DNA of 64,000 nucleotides from Methylohalomonas sp964522485 (GCA_964522485.1 CAZFUS010000001.1:36165-100164), one strand, 5' to 3'; shown: positions 1 to 8,980, counted from the first letter of the stretch. The notes: generated by a model from the letters alone, not told the origin. Numbers and translations: made by a program.

Positions 1-1
1 G

Positions 2-610
2 CACGATCTCGAGATCCGTGGTGCCGGTGAGATTCTCGGCGAGGAACAAAGCGGTCAGATCCATGAGATCGGTTTTGGTCTTTATATGGAGATGCTCGAG
101 CGTGCCGTGGCCGCGCTGAAGGCAGGCAAGCAGCCGCAGCTCGATCGGCCACTGGATACCGGCACCGAGATCAATTTGCATGTGCCGGCACTATTGCCCG
201 AGGACTACCTGCCGGATGTACATGCCCGTCTGATGCTTTACAAGCGCATAGCAAGCGCCCATGACACTGAAGAATTGAATGACTTGCGTGAGGAAATGAT
301 CGACCGTTTCGGTATGCTGCCGACGCCCGCTGCCAACCTGTTCCGGCTGACACAGATCAAGCTCAAGGCCAGACCACTGGGCGTACGCCGAATCGATTTG
401 AGCGAACGCGGCGGCCGTATCCAGTTCAATGAACAGGCTGCCACGATTGATCCGCAGCGATTGGTGAGTCTGTTGAAGCAGCAGCCACAGGCTTATCGAT
501 TCGATGGCCCGGATAAATTGCGCATCCTGTCCGAGTTGCCCGATGTCGACAGCCGGATACAGTTACTGCATGAACTGCTTGATAAACTCACCGTCCGGAA
601 TGCTGCCTGA
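2..610 (+). CDS. mfd: Transcription-repair coupling factor Mfd, C-terminal part (5' truncated by window edge)
   Basis: The reading frame is open from base 2 and gives about 202 residues. It begins in the end of the helicase/translocase domain (HDLEIRGAGEILGEEQSG, typical of RecG/Mfd translocases) and runs through the TRCF C-terminal domain. Mfd displaces RNA polymerase stalled at DNA lesions and recruits UvrA. The gene stops at TGA 608-610, and the next gene starts at ATG 610, a one-base overlap that implies translational coupling. The mfd-csiV order is common in gammaproteobacteria. Most of the protein lies outside the window, so its completeness cannot be judged. Confidence 0.95.
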   Translation, partial: HDLEIRGAGEILGEEQSGQIHEIGFGLYMEMLERAVAALKAGKQPQLDRPLDTGTEINLHVPALLPEDYLPDVHARLMLYKRIASAHDTEELNDLREEMIDRFGMLPTPAANLFRLTQIKLKARPLGVRRIDLSERGGRIQFNEQAATIDPQRLVSLLKQQPQAYRFDGPDKLRILSELPDVDSRIQLLHELLDKLTVRNAA

Positions 611-1152
611 TGACGGCTCAACGCCCGCTGGCTTGCCTTCTGCTGCTTTTACTGAGCGGTTTCATGCCGGCATCCATGGCACAGGACCGCTATCAGGTTG
701 AGGTGATCGTGTTCGAACACTTGTCTGCGGGCGAAACGCGGATCCGGCAGGATCAACGGCCGGACTGGGAAGCGGCGATCCGGCCGGATGATGCGGATAC
801 AGACGGTTTTACCGCGGTGTCTTCCAGCGGTTTCAGAATGGCCGGTGTCTATCGGGTGTTGCGTTCGTCACAGCATTATCGTCCCCTGGTTCACCGGGCC
901 TGGTTACAGGACGGACTGCCAGATGTACGCGCCCAGCCGGTATTGGTTGCTTCCGATAACGGTCAGATCGAGGGCACGGTCAGGTTACGAAAGACCCGCT
1001 ATCTGCATGTCGATGTTGACCTGGTTTATCCCATTGGGACCGATCGTTACGCACGTCTGCAGCAATCGCGACGGCTGAAACTGAAGGAACTGCATTATTT
1101 CGATCATCCCCAGTTCGGCGCGATTGTCCAGGTAACGCGGGCTGACGGCTGA
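610..1152 (+). CDS. csiV: CsiV family periplasmic protein
   Basis: The product has 180 residues with a clear N-terminal signal peptide (hydrophobic leucine-rich segment at about residues 7-20, cleavage near MAQ/DR). The mature part has the CsiV-like pattern YQVEVIVFEH near the start, and RYLHVDVDLVY and LKLKELHYFDHPQFG toward the end. CsiV is known from Vibrio as a peptidoglycan-associated periplasmic protein encoded next to mfd, and position and sequence both fit. The start is the ATG overlapping the mfd stop codon. The family assignment is from memory of its motifs and its location, so the precise function is inferred. Confidence 0.75.
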   Translation: MTAQRPLACLLLLLLSGFMPASMAQDRYQVEVIVFEHLSAGETRIRQDQRPDWEAAIRPDDADTDGFTAVSSSGFRMAGVYRVLRSSQHYRPLVHRAWLQDGLPDVRAQPVLVASDNGQIEGTVRLRKTRYLHVDVDLVYPIGTDRYARLQQSRRLKLKELHYFDHPQFGAIVQVTRADG

Positions 1153-1177
1153 ACAGCGCCTTCTGACGATGACCGCT

Positions 1178-1933
1178 TCAGGCCGGCTCATGCTCCAGCA
1201 TCGGGATCGCTACCTCCAGCAGTTGCAGGACTTTCTCCATGCCGGACTCCAGGTTCAGGGCAATGCTTTCCATGGTGATCGCTCCGGGTGAACGGCCCGC
1301 TGCCCAGTTGGCGATTACGCAGCAACTGGCGTATTCCATATCCAGTTCCCGGGCCAGTGCCGCTTCCGGCATACCCGTCATACCGACCAGATCGCAGCCG
1401 TCGTGCATCAGACGGTCGATTTCGGCAGCGGTTTCCAGCCGCGGGCCCTGTGTTGCGCCGTAGGTGCCGGCACCGTAGATTTCCAGCGCTGCATGATCAC
1501 CGGCCCGAATCAGTAACCGGCGCAGCGGTTCACTGTAAGGGTGGGTGAAATCGATGTGCGTGACATGGTTCAGGCCGTCTTCGAAAAAGGTATGGCCGCG
1601 CCCCCAGGTGTAGTCGATGATCTGATCGGGAATGACCAGGCGACCGGGATACATTTCATCAGTAATGCCGCCGACGGCATTAACTGCAATTACTTTGCGA
1701 ATGTTGTTGGCATACAGCGCCCGGATGTTGGCGCGATAGTTCACCTTATGCGGCGGAATAGTATGCGGATTGCCGTGTCGAGGCAGAAACACGAGTTCAT
1801 GGCCGGCATAATTCCCATAGGTGAGTACGCCGGAAGGCTCACCATGAGGTGTGTTATAAACCTGCTGACCGGTGATGGTCAGGTCCGGTAATGAAGTCAG
1901 TCCCGAGCCGCCGATAATCGCCAGTTGTGTCAT
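1178..1933 (-). CDS. S-methyl-5'-thioinosine phosphorylase (MTAP/PNP family)
   Basis: The product has 251 residues and is a member of the purine nucleoside phosphorylase family 2: an N-terminal IIGGSGL phosphate-binding motif, the PRHG...HTIPPHKVNYRAN segment and GATQGPRLETAAEI. Adenosine-specific MTAPs carry an aspartate in the late ATDYD segment. Here the matching place reads VIANWAAG, with Asn, as expected for 6-oxopurine use, so methylthioinosine (as in Pseudomonas MTIP) is a better call than methylthioadenosine. The adjacent hpt would salvage the released hypoxanthine, which supports this. Substrate choice is inference; the fold family is certain. Confidence 0.85.
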   Translation of the reverse strand: MTQLAIIGGSGLTSLPDLTITGQQVYNTPHGEPSGVLTYGNYAGHELVFLPRHGNPHTIPPHKVNYRANIRALYANNIRKVIAVNAVGGITDEMYPGRLVIPDQIIDYTWGRGHTFFEDGLNHVTHIDFTHPYSEPLRRLLIRAGDHAALEIYGAGTYGATQGPRLETAAEIDRLMHDGCDLVGMTGMPEAALARELDMEYASCCVIANWAAGRSPGAITMESIALNLESGMEKVLQLLEVAIPMLEHEPA

Positions 1934-1949
1934 CCGTTACTTTACCTCT

Positions 1950-2516
1950 TCAGCTGTCCCTGACTGCGTAGATACCGGTGACGTTGCGCAGATAACTCTT
2001 GTAATCCATGCCACAGCCGAATACATACCGGTCAGGAACTTCGAGACCGGCAAAGTCTGCCTGCCTAAGTCCGGTATCGCGCTTGACCTGCTTGTCGACC
2101 AGAACAGCGGTAAAAACCTGGGCCGCTCCGGCCTCGCTGCAGGCTTTGACAATCGCGGCCAGGGTATGACCCTTGTCCAGTATGTCATCAACGATGAGCA
2201 CATGGCGCCCGCTCATGTCGCCGGGCGCTTTCAGCCAGTGTAATTTACCGCCGCGTGTTCGCTTGCGATAGCGAGTGGCGTGGATGTAATCGAGTTGCAG
2301 TGGAAAATCGAGATTAGCGAGCAGCCAGGCGGTCGGTATCAGTCCGCCAATCAGGACACTCAGGATCAACGGGTTGTGCCCGGCCAGCTGATCGTGAATG
2401 CTTTCAGCCATGGCTTCAACCGCGGCCTCGACTTGCGCCTGGTTATAGAGACAATCCGCATCGGATCGGACACGCTCGATTTCCGCCATCTCCACATGCG
2501 ACTCAAGCATGATCAT
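1950..2516 (-). CDS. hpt: Hypoxanthine-guanine phosphoribosyltransferase
   Basis: The product has 188 residues. The PRPP-binding loop is visible as VLIVDDILDKGHTL, preceded by the GGLIPTAWLLANL segment and LDYIHATRYR, and followed by PDRYVFGCGMDYKSYLRN near the C terminus, all diagnostic of bacterial Hpt. It converts hypoxanthine or guanine plus PRPP to IMP or GMP. The chosen start, ATG 2516 (with a second ATG at 2510), overlaps the end of the upstream ATPase gene. A longer frame exists upstream, but its sequence has no family resemblance. It lies 16 bases from the methylthioinosine phosphorylase gene, so the two form a purine-salvage pair. Confidence 0.93.
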   Translation of the reverse strand: MIMLESHVEMAEIERVRSDADCLYNQAQVEAAVEAMAESIHDQLAGHNPLILSVLIGGLIPTAWLLANLDFPLQLDYIHATRYRKRTRGGKLHWLKAPGDMSGRHVLIVDDILDKGHTLAAIVKACSEAGAAQVFTAVLVDKQVKRDTGLRQADFAGLEVPDRYVFGCGMDYKSYLRNVTGIYAVRDS

Positions 2517-3375
2517 TATCCAGACGTGTGCGCCCGGCCCAGTCACGTGCAAACTGCCAGGCCGAACGACCGCTGCGTGAGCCGTGCTCCAGTGCCCAGC
2601 GCAGCGCCTGCCGCCTGGTTTCTTCACTTGAATTCATCACGCCGAAATGTTGCAGCCAGTGATCCACGATGTAGAGATAATCGTCCTGCGAAAACGGATG
2701 AAAGGCGAGCCACAGTCCAAAGCGCTCGGACAAGGATATTTTTTCCTCCACGGCCTCGCCGTGATGCAGTTCACCATCGATAATGGCGCTGTCTTGATTA
2801 TCTCGCTGGTATTCCGGAATCAAATGCCGGCGGTTGGATGTAGCATAAACCAGCAGATTGTCGGGTATACGATCAAGACTGCCATCCAGCATGACTTTCA
2901 GCGATTTATAGCCGGAGTCGTTCGCTTCGAACGACAGATCATCACAATAAATAACATAGCGATGTTCCGTGTCAGGTAGGTGATCCAGAATATCTGGCAG
3001 GTCGTCCAGATCCGATTTCTGAACTTCTATAAGTCGCAGTCCCGTATCAGCATAGTCGTGCAGCAGCGCTTTCAGAAGCGAGGATTTACCGGTACCGCGC
3101 GGCCCCCACAGCAGCGCATTGTTGGCAGGCAATCCGGCCAGGAACTGGCACGTATTGCGCACCAGGGCCGTTTTCTGGCGCTCGATGCACAACAGATCGT
3201 CCAGCCTGATGGGGGCAATCCGGCTGACAGGCTGCAGATAGCCACGGTAGCCCCGATGTATCCAGCGGTAGGCGGGAGCCTCGCCGGTTGCCGGTGGAGG
3301 TGCCTGTGGTAGCAGGTTTTCAATGCGATCGAGCAGGGCATTGGCCCGGGTCATGAACTTGTCTTGTTCGGACAT
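2503..3375 (-). CDS. AAA-type ATPase, DUF815 family
   Basis: The product has 290 residues from the MSEQDKF start. Walker A is GPRGTGKSS, Walker B is VIYCDDLSFE, and the sensor region YATSNRRHLIPEY is followed by the HHGEAVEEKISLSERFGLWLAF segment characteristic of DUF815 ATPases. These proteins are predicted cytoplasmic ATPases of unknown target. The start at ATG 3375 was preferred over an upstream in-frame codon because the extra N-terminal residues have no family character and run into the divergent nfeD promoter region. The gene overlaps hpt by 14 bases, suggesting co-translation with purine salvage genes; the meaning of that link is unknown. Confidence 0.88.
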   Translation of the reverse strand: MSEQDKFMTRANALLDRIENLLPQAPPPATGEAPAYRWIHRGYRGYLQPVSRIAPIRLDDLLCIERQKTALVRNTCQFLAGLPANNALLWGPRGTGKSSLLKALLHDYADTGLRLIEVQKSDLDDLPDILDHLPDTEHRYVIYCDDLSFEANDSGYKSLKVMLDGSLDRIPDNLLVYATSNRRHLIPEYQRDNQDSAIIDGELHHGEAVEEKISLSERFGLWLAFHPFSQDDYLYIVDHWLQHFGVMNSSEETRRQALRWALEHGSRSGRSAWQFARDWAGRTRLDNDHA

Positions 3376-3495
3376 TACCACGGATTCATCCGGTTGGCAG
3401 AACAAGATTGAAACTCTAACGAATTTTCCCGGGTACCGGAATAGTCGTCTGCCGCTGGCGCTTTTCACCGGTACACGCGTTACACTAGGAACTGC

Positions 3496-4980
3496 ATGTA
3501 TAACAACCGATTTCAATCGATTCAACTACGCTGGCTGGTATGGTTCGGCCTGCTGCTGAGTGGCGCCGTTCTGGCTGTGGCAGAAGATACAGAGCCGCAG
3601 GCCGGTGAACGGCAACTGGCCGTTGAACTGCGGGTGGCGGACGCGATCGGTCCGGCCATCAGCGATTACATCCAGCGGGGTCTGGACAAAGCTGTCGAGC
3701 GGGACGCCGATCTGGTGATCATCAAACTCGACACTCCCGGCGGTCTGGATAACAGCATGCGCGTGATCAATCAGGCCTTGATCGATTCAGCTGTGCCGGT
3801 AGTGATGTATGTCTATCCGTCGGGTGCACGTGCCGCCAGTGCAGGCACTTACATGCTGTATGCCGCCCATGTTGCAGCCATGGCGCCGGGTACCAATCTG
3901 GGTGCAGCCACGCCGGTGCAGATGGGTGGTGGTGGTTTCCCGGGGATGGAAGAACCCGAAAGGGACAAAAGCGATAAAGACAAAACGGACGAAAAGGACG
4001 AAAAGAACGAAAAGAATGAAGAAACCGACGCTGACAAATTGGATCAGGGCCAGGACAAGGAAAAAAGTGCCCCGCAGCCGGGTACAGACGCCATGAGTAA
4101 AAAGATGGTCAACGACGCCGTCGCCTATATTCGCAGTTTGGCTGAACTGCGTGGTCGAAACGCTGACTGGGCCGAAAAGGCAGTTCGCGAAGCAGCCAGC
4201 CTCTCGGCAGGAGAGGCCGAAAAGCAGGGTGTTATCGACCTTGTAGCTGAAGACGTTGAGGCATTGCTAGCGGCGATTGACGGTTATGAGGTCAAGGTAC
4301 ATGAGCGGAAGATCGTGTTAGCCACCGGCGATATGCAGGTCGAGGTTATTGAGCCTGACTGGCGCACCGAGCTGCTTGCCGTGATTACCAATCCCAACAT
4401 TGTCTATCTTCTGATGCTGCTGGGTTTCTACGGCCTGATCTTCGAGCTGGCCAATCCAGGCAGTATTCTGCCGGGTGTGATCGGCGCCATCAGCCTGATT
4501 CTGGCACTGTATGCTGTTCAGGTTCTGCCGGTGAACTATGCCGGTCTGGCGCTGATTATTCTGGGCATCGCCTTCATGGCGGGTGAACTGTTCATGCCCA
4601 GTTTCGGTGCATTGGGTATCGGTGGTCTTATAGCCTTCGTGTTCGGCTCGATCATTTTGTTTGAGACCGAAGGGACCGGCTATGAGATTTCGATTTGGCT
4701 GATCGGTGCCACCGCCGTAACAACCGCGGTATTGATGATGTTCGCACTGGGACTGGTATTGCGCTCTCACCGTCGCAAGGTCGTGACGGGTGCCGAGGAA
4801 ATGATCGGCAGTCAGGGCCGGGCGCTGGAGGATTTTGACGACGAAGGCCGGGTGTTCGTGCACGGCGAGACCTGGCGCTGCCGTACTCGCCGGCCCGTGC
4901 GTGCCGGTGACAATATACGTGTCATCAGCCGGCACGGGCTGATGCTGGAAGTCGAGCCTTACGAAAGCGAGGAGAAATAA
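3496..4980 (+). CDS. NfeD-family membrane-bound ClpP-class serine protease
   Basis: The product has 494 residues. A signal peptide (residues 1-29) precedes a ClpP/crotonase-like protease domain with LDTPGG at 79-83 and the nucleophile Ser115 in ARAASAGTY. The catalytic lysine is probably Lys203 in SKKMVNDAVAYIRS. Four hydrophobic segments between about residues 285 and 415 and a C-terminal OB-fold NfeD domain follow. Between the protease motifs, residues 152-190 form an unusual Lys/Asp/Glu low-complexity insert. The gene ends one base before a slipin gene; NfeD1b-type proteases and stomatin/slipin proteins are classic operon partners, thought to act together on membrane proteins. Confidence 0.92.
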   Translation: MYNNRFQSIQLRWLVWFGLLLSGAVLAVAEDTEPQAGERQLAVELRVADAIGPAISDYIQRGLDKAVERDADLVIIKLDTPGGLDNSMRVINQALIDSAVPVVMYVYPSGARAASAGTYMLYAAHVAAMAPGTNLGAATPVQMGGGGFPGMEEPERDKSDKDKTDEKDEKNEKNEETDADKLDQGQDKEKSAPQPGTDAMSKKMVNDAVAYIRSLAELRGRNADWAEKAVREAASLSAGEAEKQGVIDLVAEDVEALLAAIDGYEVKVHERKIVLATGDMQVEVIEPDWRTELLAVITNPNIVYLLMLLGFYGLIFELANPGSILPGVIGAISLILALYAVQVLPVNYAGLALIILGIAFMAGELFMPSFGALGIGGLIAFVFGSIILFETEGTGYEISIWLIGATAVTTAVLMMFALGLVLRSHRRKVVTGAEEMIGSQGRALEDFDDEGRVFVHGETWRCRTRRPVRAGDNIRVISRHGLMLEVEPYESEEK

Positions 4981-4981
4981 C

Positions 4982-5746
4982 ATGCCAATTGCAACGTTTC
5001 TTGTAGCTATTGTTCTGATATTCATCTGGTGGGCAATTTTTATCCTGCGCGAATATGAACGCGGTGTCGTATTCACGCTCGGACGTTTCACCTCGGTTAA
5101 AGGTCCCGGATTGATTATCATATTTCCTATTATCCAGCAGATGGAAAAGGTCGATTTACGCATCATCACCATGGATGTTCCCAGTCAGGATGTCATTTCG
5201 CAGGATAATGTCTCGGTGAAGGTGAATGCGGTGTTGTATTTCCGGGTGATTGATCCGGAACGCGCCATCATCCAGATCGAGAATTATCATGTGGCGACCA
5301 GCCAACTGGCGCAGACCACATTGAGGTCGGTACTCGGCAAGCACGAACTGGATGAGATGCTGTCGGAACGCGATAAGCTGAATGCCGATATTCAGCAAAT
5401 CCTCGACGAGCAGACCGATGCCTGGGGCATCAAAGTGTCGACAGTCGAGATTAAGCATGTCGATATCGACGAGAGCATGATCCGTGCCATCGCCCGCCAG
5501 GCTGAAGCCGAACGCGAACGCCGTGCGCGGGTGATCAATGCCGAGGGTGAATACCAGGCTGCGGAAAAGATCATGCAGGCTGCCGAGGTACTGGGCCGCA
5601 GCCCCCAGGCCATGCAGATACGTTACATGCAGACCCTGGCCCAGATCGCCAGTGATAAGAGTTCCGTGATCGCCTTCCCGTTACCCCTGGACATGATCAA
5701 ACCTTTGCTCGATCTGAGCCAGCGGGTGAATAAGGGAAGCGAATAA
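4982..5746 (+). CDS. Slipin (stomatin/prohibitin SPFH-family membrane protein)
   Basis: The product has 254 residues. One N-terminal hydrophobic segment (about 2-22) is followed by the SPFH domain: REYERGVVFTLGRF, GPGLIIIFPIIQQMEKVDLR, VSVKVNAVLYFRV, then an Ala/Glu/Arg-rich coiled-coil (QAEAERERRARVINAEGEYQA) and a C-terminal hydrophobic stretch. Such proteins oligomerise in the inner membrane and are cleaved by the NfeD protease encoded just upstream, one base away. The start is ATG 4982, preceded by the AGCGAGGAGAAATAAC Shine-Dalgarno region inside nfeD. Confidence 0.95.
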   Translation: MPIATFLVAIVLIFIWWAIFILREYERGVVFTLGRFTSVKGPGLIIIFPIIQQMEKVDLRIITMDVPSQDVISQDNVSVKVNAVLYFRVIDPERAIIQIENYHVATSQLAQTTLRSVLGKHELDEMLSERDKLNADIQQILDEQTDAWGIKVSTVEIKHVDIDESMIRAIARQAEAERERRARVINAEGEYQAAEKIMQAAEVLGRSPQAMQIRYMQTLAQIASDKSSVIAFPLPLDMIKPLLDLSQRVNKGSE

Positions 5747-6004
5747 TAATCCTAATTAAATCATAGGGTTGTAGTGTAATCGTGGCTGTAGCCGACGGCT
5801 GGTTCCAGCAGGCCGGCGCCTGGCCGGATGGTTTTTAATCGCTTCGATGCAAGGGCATCGGTATTTTGCTAATCTGCCGCCTTTGGCGAGCCTGCGCGCT
5901 CGTCAAAAATGCAATGTGGCTGCAGATATAACAGCCAGGCAAGCCAAACCGGAACCCGGCAGAGTTCGTGCAATAACAATATCACTACTGAAGAGAGGAA
6001 TAAG
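5747..6004. other. Intergenic leader upstream of glyA
   Basis: This is a 258-base non-coding stretch between the slipin gene and glyA. I see no convincing intrinsic terminator for the slipin operon and no recognisable riboswitch. The last part contains GAAGAGAGGAATAAG directly before ATG 6005, a strong ribosome-binding site that fixes the glyA start. Some GC-rich inverted sequence (GCTTCGATGCAAGGGCATCGG at about 5841) could form a small hairpin in the leader. A glyA promoter is expected here but cannot be placed with confidence. Confidence 0.5.
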
Positions 6005-7261
6005 ATGTTCAGCAAAGACATGACGATCAAGAGCTTCGATGATGAACTCTGGCGGGCAATGGAGGGTGAACGCCGCCGTCAGGAGGAGCATATCGAGCTG
6101 ATTGCTTCCGAGAATAATACCAGCCCGCGGGTACTGGAAGCACAAGGTTCCGTTCTGACCAATAAATATGCCGAAGGCTATCCGGGTAAGCGCTACTATG
6201 GTGGCTGTGAATATGTCGATGTTGTTGAACAGCTCGCGATCGATCGGGCCAAGGAACTGTTTAAAGCGGACTGGGCCAACGTTCAGCCACATTCGGGTTC
6301 CCAGGCCAATGGCGCTGTCTATCTGGCGCTGCTGCAGCCGCACGACACCATTATGGGTCTGAGCCTGTCCGATGGCGGTCATTTGACTCACGGCGCCAAG
6401 GTCAATGTCTCAGGCAAGATTTACAATTCGGTGCTGTACGGCATCAAGCCTGATACCGCCGAGATCGACTACGATCAGGTCGAACAGCTGGCGCTGGAAC
6501 ACAAGCCGAAAATGATCGTGACAGGTTTTTCGGCATACTCGCGTATTCTGGACTGGAAACGATTCCGCGAGATCGCCGATAAAGTCGGTGCCTACATGCT
6601 GGCCGATATTGCCCATGTGGCGGGTCTGGTCGCCGCCGGCGTCTATCCGAGCCCGGTACCTTATGCCGACATTTGTACCACCACTACGCACAAGACGTTG
6701 CGCGGTCCGCGGTCCGGTATGATCTTCGGCAAGAAGAATGACGAGATTGAAAAAAAGATCAACTCCATGGTGTTCCCGGGTTATCAGGGTGGGCCGCTGA
6801 TGCATGTCATTGCTGCCAAGGCGGTGTCCTTCAAGGAAGCGATGGAGCCGGAATTCAAGACGTATCAGGAGCAGGTGGTGAAAAACGCCAGAGTCATGGC
6901 ACAGACCTTTATTGATAAAGGTGTGAAAATTGTCTCCGGCGGTACCGATGATCACCTGTTTCTGGTTGACCTTGTTGATAAAGGTATTACCGGCAAGGAA
7001 CTCGACGCTGCCCTCGGCAAAGCCAATATCACCGCCAACAAGAACGCTGTGCCGAATGATCCACAGTCACCATTTGTGACCAGCGGTATACGCATTGGCA
7101 CGCCGGCGATTACCACCCGCGGTTTCAAGGAAGCCGAGAGCAGACAGGTGGCCGAGTGGATCTGCCAGATCATTGACAATATTAATGACGAAGCCACCAT
7201 CGAACAGATCAAGGCCAAAGTGGTCGATCTGTGCAAACGCTTTCCGGTGTACGGCAACTGA
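6005..7261 (+). CDS. glyA: Serine hydroxymethyltransferase
   Basis: The product has 418 residues, close to the usual length. Recognisable blocks are EHIELIASENNTS, NKYAEGYPGKRYYGGCEYVD, VQPHSGSQANGAVY, DIAHVAGLVAAGVYPSP and the PLP-lysine motif TTTHKTLRGPR. It interconverts serine plus tetrahydrofolate with glycine plus 5,10-methylene-THF and is the main source of one-carbon units. The start at ATG 6005 has a strong GAGAGG ribosome-binding site. It is followed by nrdR, a frequent glyA neighbour. No missing active-site residues were noticed. Confidence 0.98.
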   Translation: MFSKDMTIKSFDDELWRAMEGERRRQEEHIELIASENNTSPRVLEAQGSVLTNKYAEGYPGKRYYGGCEYVDVVEQLAIDRAKELFKADWANVQPHSGSQANGAVYLALLQPHDTIMGLSLSDGGHLTHGAKVNVSGKIYNSVLYGIKPDTAEIDYDQVEQLALEHKPKMIVTGFSAYSRILDWKRFREIADKVGAYMLADIAHVAGLVAAGVYPSPVPYADICTTTTHKTLRGPRSGMIFGKKNDEIEKKINSMVFPGYQGGPLMHVIAAKAVSFKEAMEPEFKTYQEQVVKNARVMAQTFIDKGVKIVSGGTDDHLFLVDLVDKGITGKELDAALGKANITANKNAVPNDPQSPFVTSGIRIGTPAITTRGFKEAESRQVAEWICQIIDNINDEATIEQIKAKVVDLCKRFPVYGN

Positions 7262-7370
7262 GCACGGGTATCGGCATAAGCAACAGAACCGTTCATACAT
7301 TTCTGATTCTGGAACCGGTGACTGGCTGCTGCCACCGGTGTTCCTGTTTCGGATCCTAGCGAGGCGGATC

Positions 7371-7883
7371 ATGCGCTGTCCGTTCTGCGCCAGTCTGGAT
7401 ACACGCGTGATCGATTCCCGTCTGGTCGGTGAAGGTGATCAGATTCGCCGCCGGCGTTCCTGCAACGACTGTCAGGCCCGTTTTACAACGTATGAATCGG
7501 CCGAACTCAACATGCCGCGCATCATCAAGTCTGATGGCCGGCGTGAGCCATTCAAGGAAGACAAGCTTCGCGGCGGTATCCTCAAGGCACTGGAAAAACG
7601 ACCGGTCGAGATGGAAAAGATTGAAATCGCCGTGGCCAAGATCAAGCAGAAACTCCAGGCGCATGGTGATCGCGAAATCCGGTCGCTGAAAATCGGCGAG
7701 TGGGTCATGGAAGAGTTACGGGCACTGGATCAGGTCGCCTATGTGCGTTTTGCTTCCGTCTATCGTTCGTTCGAAGACGTGCGCGCTTTTCTGGAGGAGA
7801 TCGAACGTCTGGAGAATGAACTGCCGCCTGAGTTCAAGGAAAGCCAGCTCAAGCTGTTGCCTTCGGACGGTGATGATCGTTGA
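7371..7883 (+). CDS. nrdR: Transcriptional repressor NrdR
   Basis: The product has 170 residues. The N-terminal zinc ribbon shows Cys3, Cys6, Cys31 and Cys34 (MRCPFC ... CNDC). It is followed by the linker RFTTYE and an ATP-cone domain (KSDGRREPFKEDKLRGGI, FASVYRSFEDVRAFLEEI). NrdR senses ATP/dATP and represses ribonucleotide reductase genes through NrdR boxes. The start at ATG 7371 gives the canonical MRCPFC N terminus. The gene overlaps ribD by four bases, placing NrdR at the head of a riboflavin operon, an arrangement common in gammaproteobacteria. Confidence 0.97.
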   Translation: MRCPFCASLDTRVIDSRLVGEGDQIRRRRSCNDCQARFTTYESAELNMPRIIKSDGRREPFKEDKLRGGILKALEKRPVEMEKIEIAVAKIKQKLQAHGDREIRSLKIGEWVMEELRALDQVAYVRFASVYRSFEDVRAFLEEIERLENELPPEFKESQLKLLPSDGDDR

Positions 7884-8980
7884 TCTGGACAGCGCAGGAT
7901 CACCATTACATGGCGCGCGCCCTGCAGCTCGCCTGGCGCGGTTTGTACAGTACCGACCCGAATCCGCGGGTCGGCTGTGTGCTGGTCAGCAACGATCATA
8001 TTATTGCTGAAGGCTGGCACAGGCGGGCCGGCGAGCCCCACGCAGAAATCAATGCCCTGAATGCGGTCAGTGGGGATCCAGCCGGCAGTACCTGCTACGT
8101 TACGTTGGAACCCTGCGCGCACAGTGGGCGTACGCCGCCGTGTTATCAGGCGCTGGCGGCGGCGGGTGTCGGCCGCGTCGTGGCGGCCATGAAGGATCCG
8201 AACCCCGCCGTGGCCGGACGTGGGCTGCGCGGTCTAGAACAGGCCGGCATCAAGGTTGAACTCGGTCTGCAGGCGTCAGCAGCGGCCGCGCTGAACCCGG
8301 GATTTATCAGGCGCCATCAGAGCGGCCGACCGTTCGTGCGCGCCAAACTGGCCATGAGTCTGGACGGACGTACCGCTCTGGCGAGCGGGGAAAGTCGCTG
8401 GATCACCAGCCCGGCGGCCCGCCGGGACGGTCATTGTCTGCGTGCGCGCAGTTCGGCCATCCTGACCGGTATCGGGACCGTCCTGGCGGACGATCCACAG
8501 CTCACGGCGCGTCCCGGTGATGAACCGGCACCGCGGCAGCCATTGCGGGTGATCATGGACAGTCGTCTGCGCACGGCGGCAGAGGCCCGGGTTCTGCAAC
8601 AGCCGGGAGAAACGTTGATCGTGACCGCTAAGCGGGAAGACAGCCCTGAAGCAGACAGTCTGCGCCGGGCGGGCGCCGGCATCGTTCGTATCGAGGCCGG
8701 CGACCGTCACGAACAGCTCGACAAGACCCTGCGCTGGCTGGCTGAGTCAAAAGACATCAACGAAGTCCTGGTCGAAGCCGGCCCGGTACTGAACGGTGCA
8801 CTGATGCAGGCGGGTCTCATTGATGAACTGGTGATTTACATGGCGCCGGCGCTGCTCGGTATGGACGGACGGGCTCTGTTTGCCATCAGCGGTATCGAGC
8901 GCATGCACGCGCGGCTGGAGTTGAATATGATCGACCGGCGCGCCATCGGTGATAACTGGCGTCTGACTTTCCGCCCCTAG
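7880..8980 (+). CDS. ribD: Bifunctional diaminohydroxyphosphoribosylaminopyrimidine deaminase / 5-amino-6-(5-phosphoribosylamino)uracil reductase
   Basis: The product has 366 residues, the family length. The deaminase domain has HAE (54-56) and the zinc cysteines Cys79 and Cys88 in LEPCAHSGRTPPC. The reductase domain follows from about residue 150 (RPFVRAKLAMSLDGRTAL, SRWITSPAARRDGH, VEAGPVLNGALM). It catalyses the second and third steps of riboflavin synthesis. The start is a TTG at 7880 overlapping the nrdR stop (TTGA); it gives the usual residues ahead of YMARAL, whereas the first ATG at 7910 would cut them off. GGACGG upstream may serve as the ribosome-binding site. Confidence 0.95.
   Translation: MIWTAQDHHYMARALQLAWRGLYSTDPNPRVGCVLVSNDHIIAEGWHRRAGEPHAEINALNAVSGDPAGSTCYVTLEPCAHSGRTPPCYQALAAAGVGRVVAAMKDPNPAVAGRGLRGLEQAGIKVELGLQASAAAALNPGFIRRHQSGRPFVRAKLAMSLDGRTALASGESRWITSPAARRDGHCLRARSSAILTGIGTVLADDPQLTARPGDEPAPRQPLRVIMDSRLRTAAEARVLQQPGETLIVTAKREDSPEADSLRRAGAGIVRIEAGDRHEQLDKTLRWLAESKDINEVLVEAGPVLNGALMQAGLIDELVIYMAPALLGMDGRALFAISGIERMHARLELNMIDRRAIGDNWRLTFRP

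Noticed and set aside
4318..5172. A 284-codon minus-strand open frame opposite nfeD and the slipin gene
   Set aside because: Spans two well-supported genes in the opposite direction and has a His/Gln-rich composition typical of antisense frames.
5747..6004. Glycine riboswitch or small RNA ahead of glyA
   Set aside because: The 258-base leader has no recognisable glycine-aptamer core; only a small hairpin and a normal ribosome-binding site.
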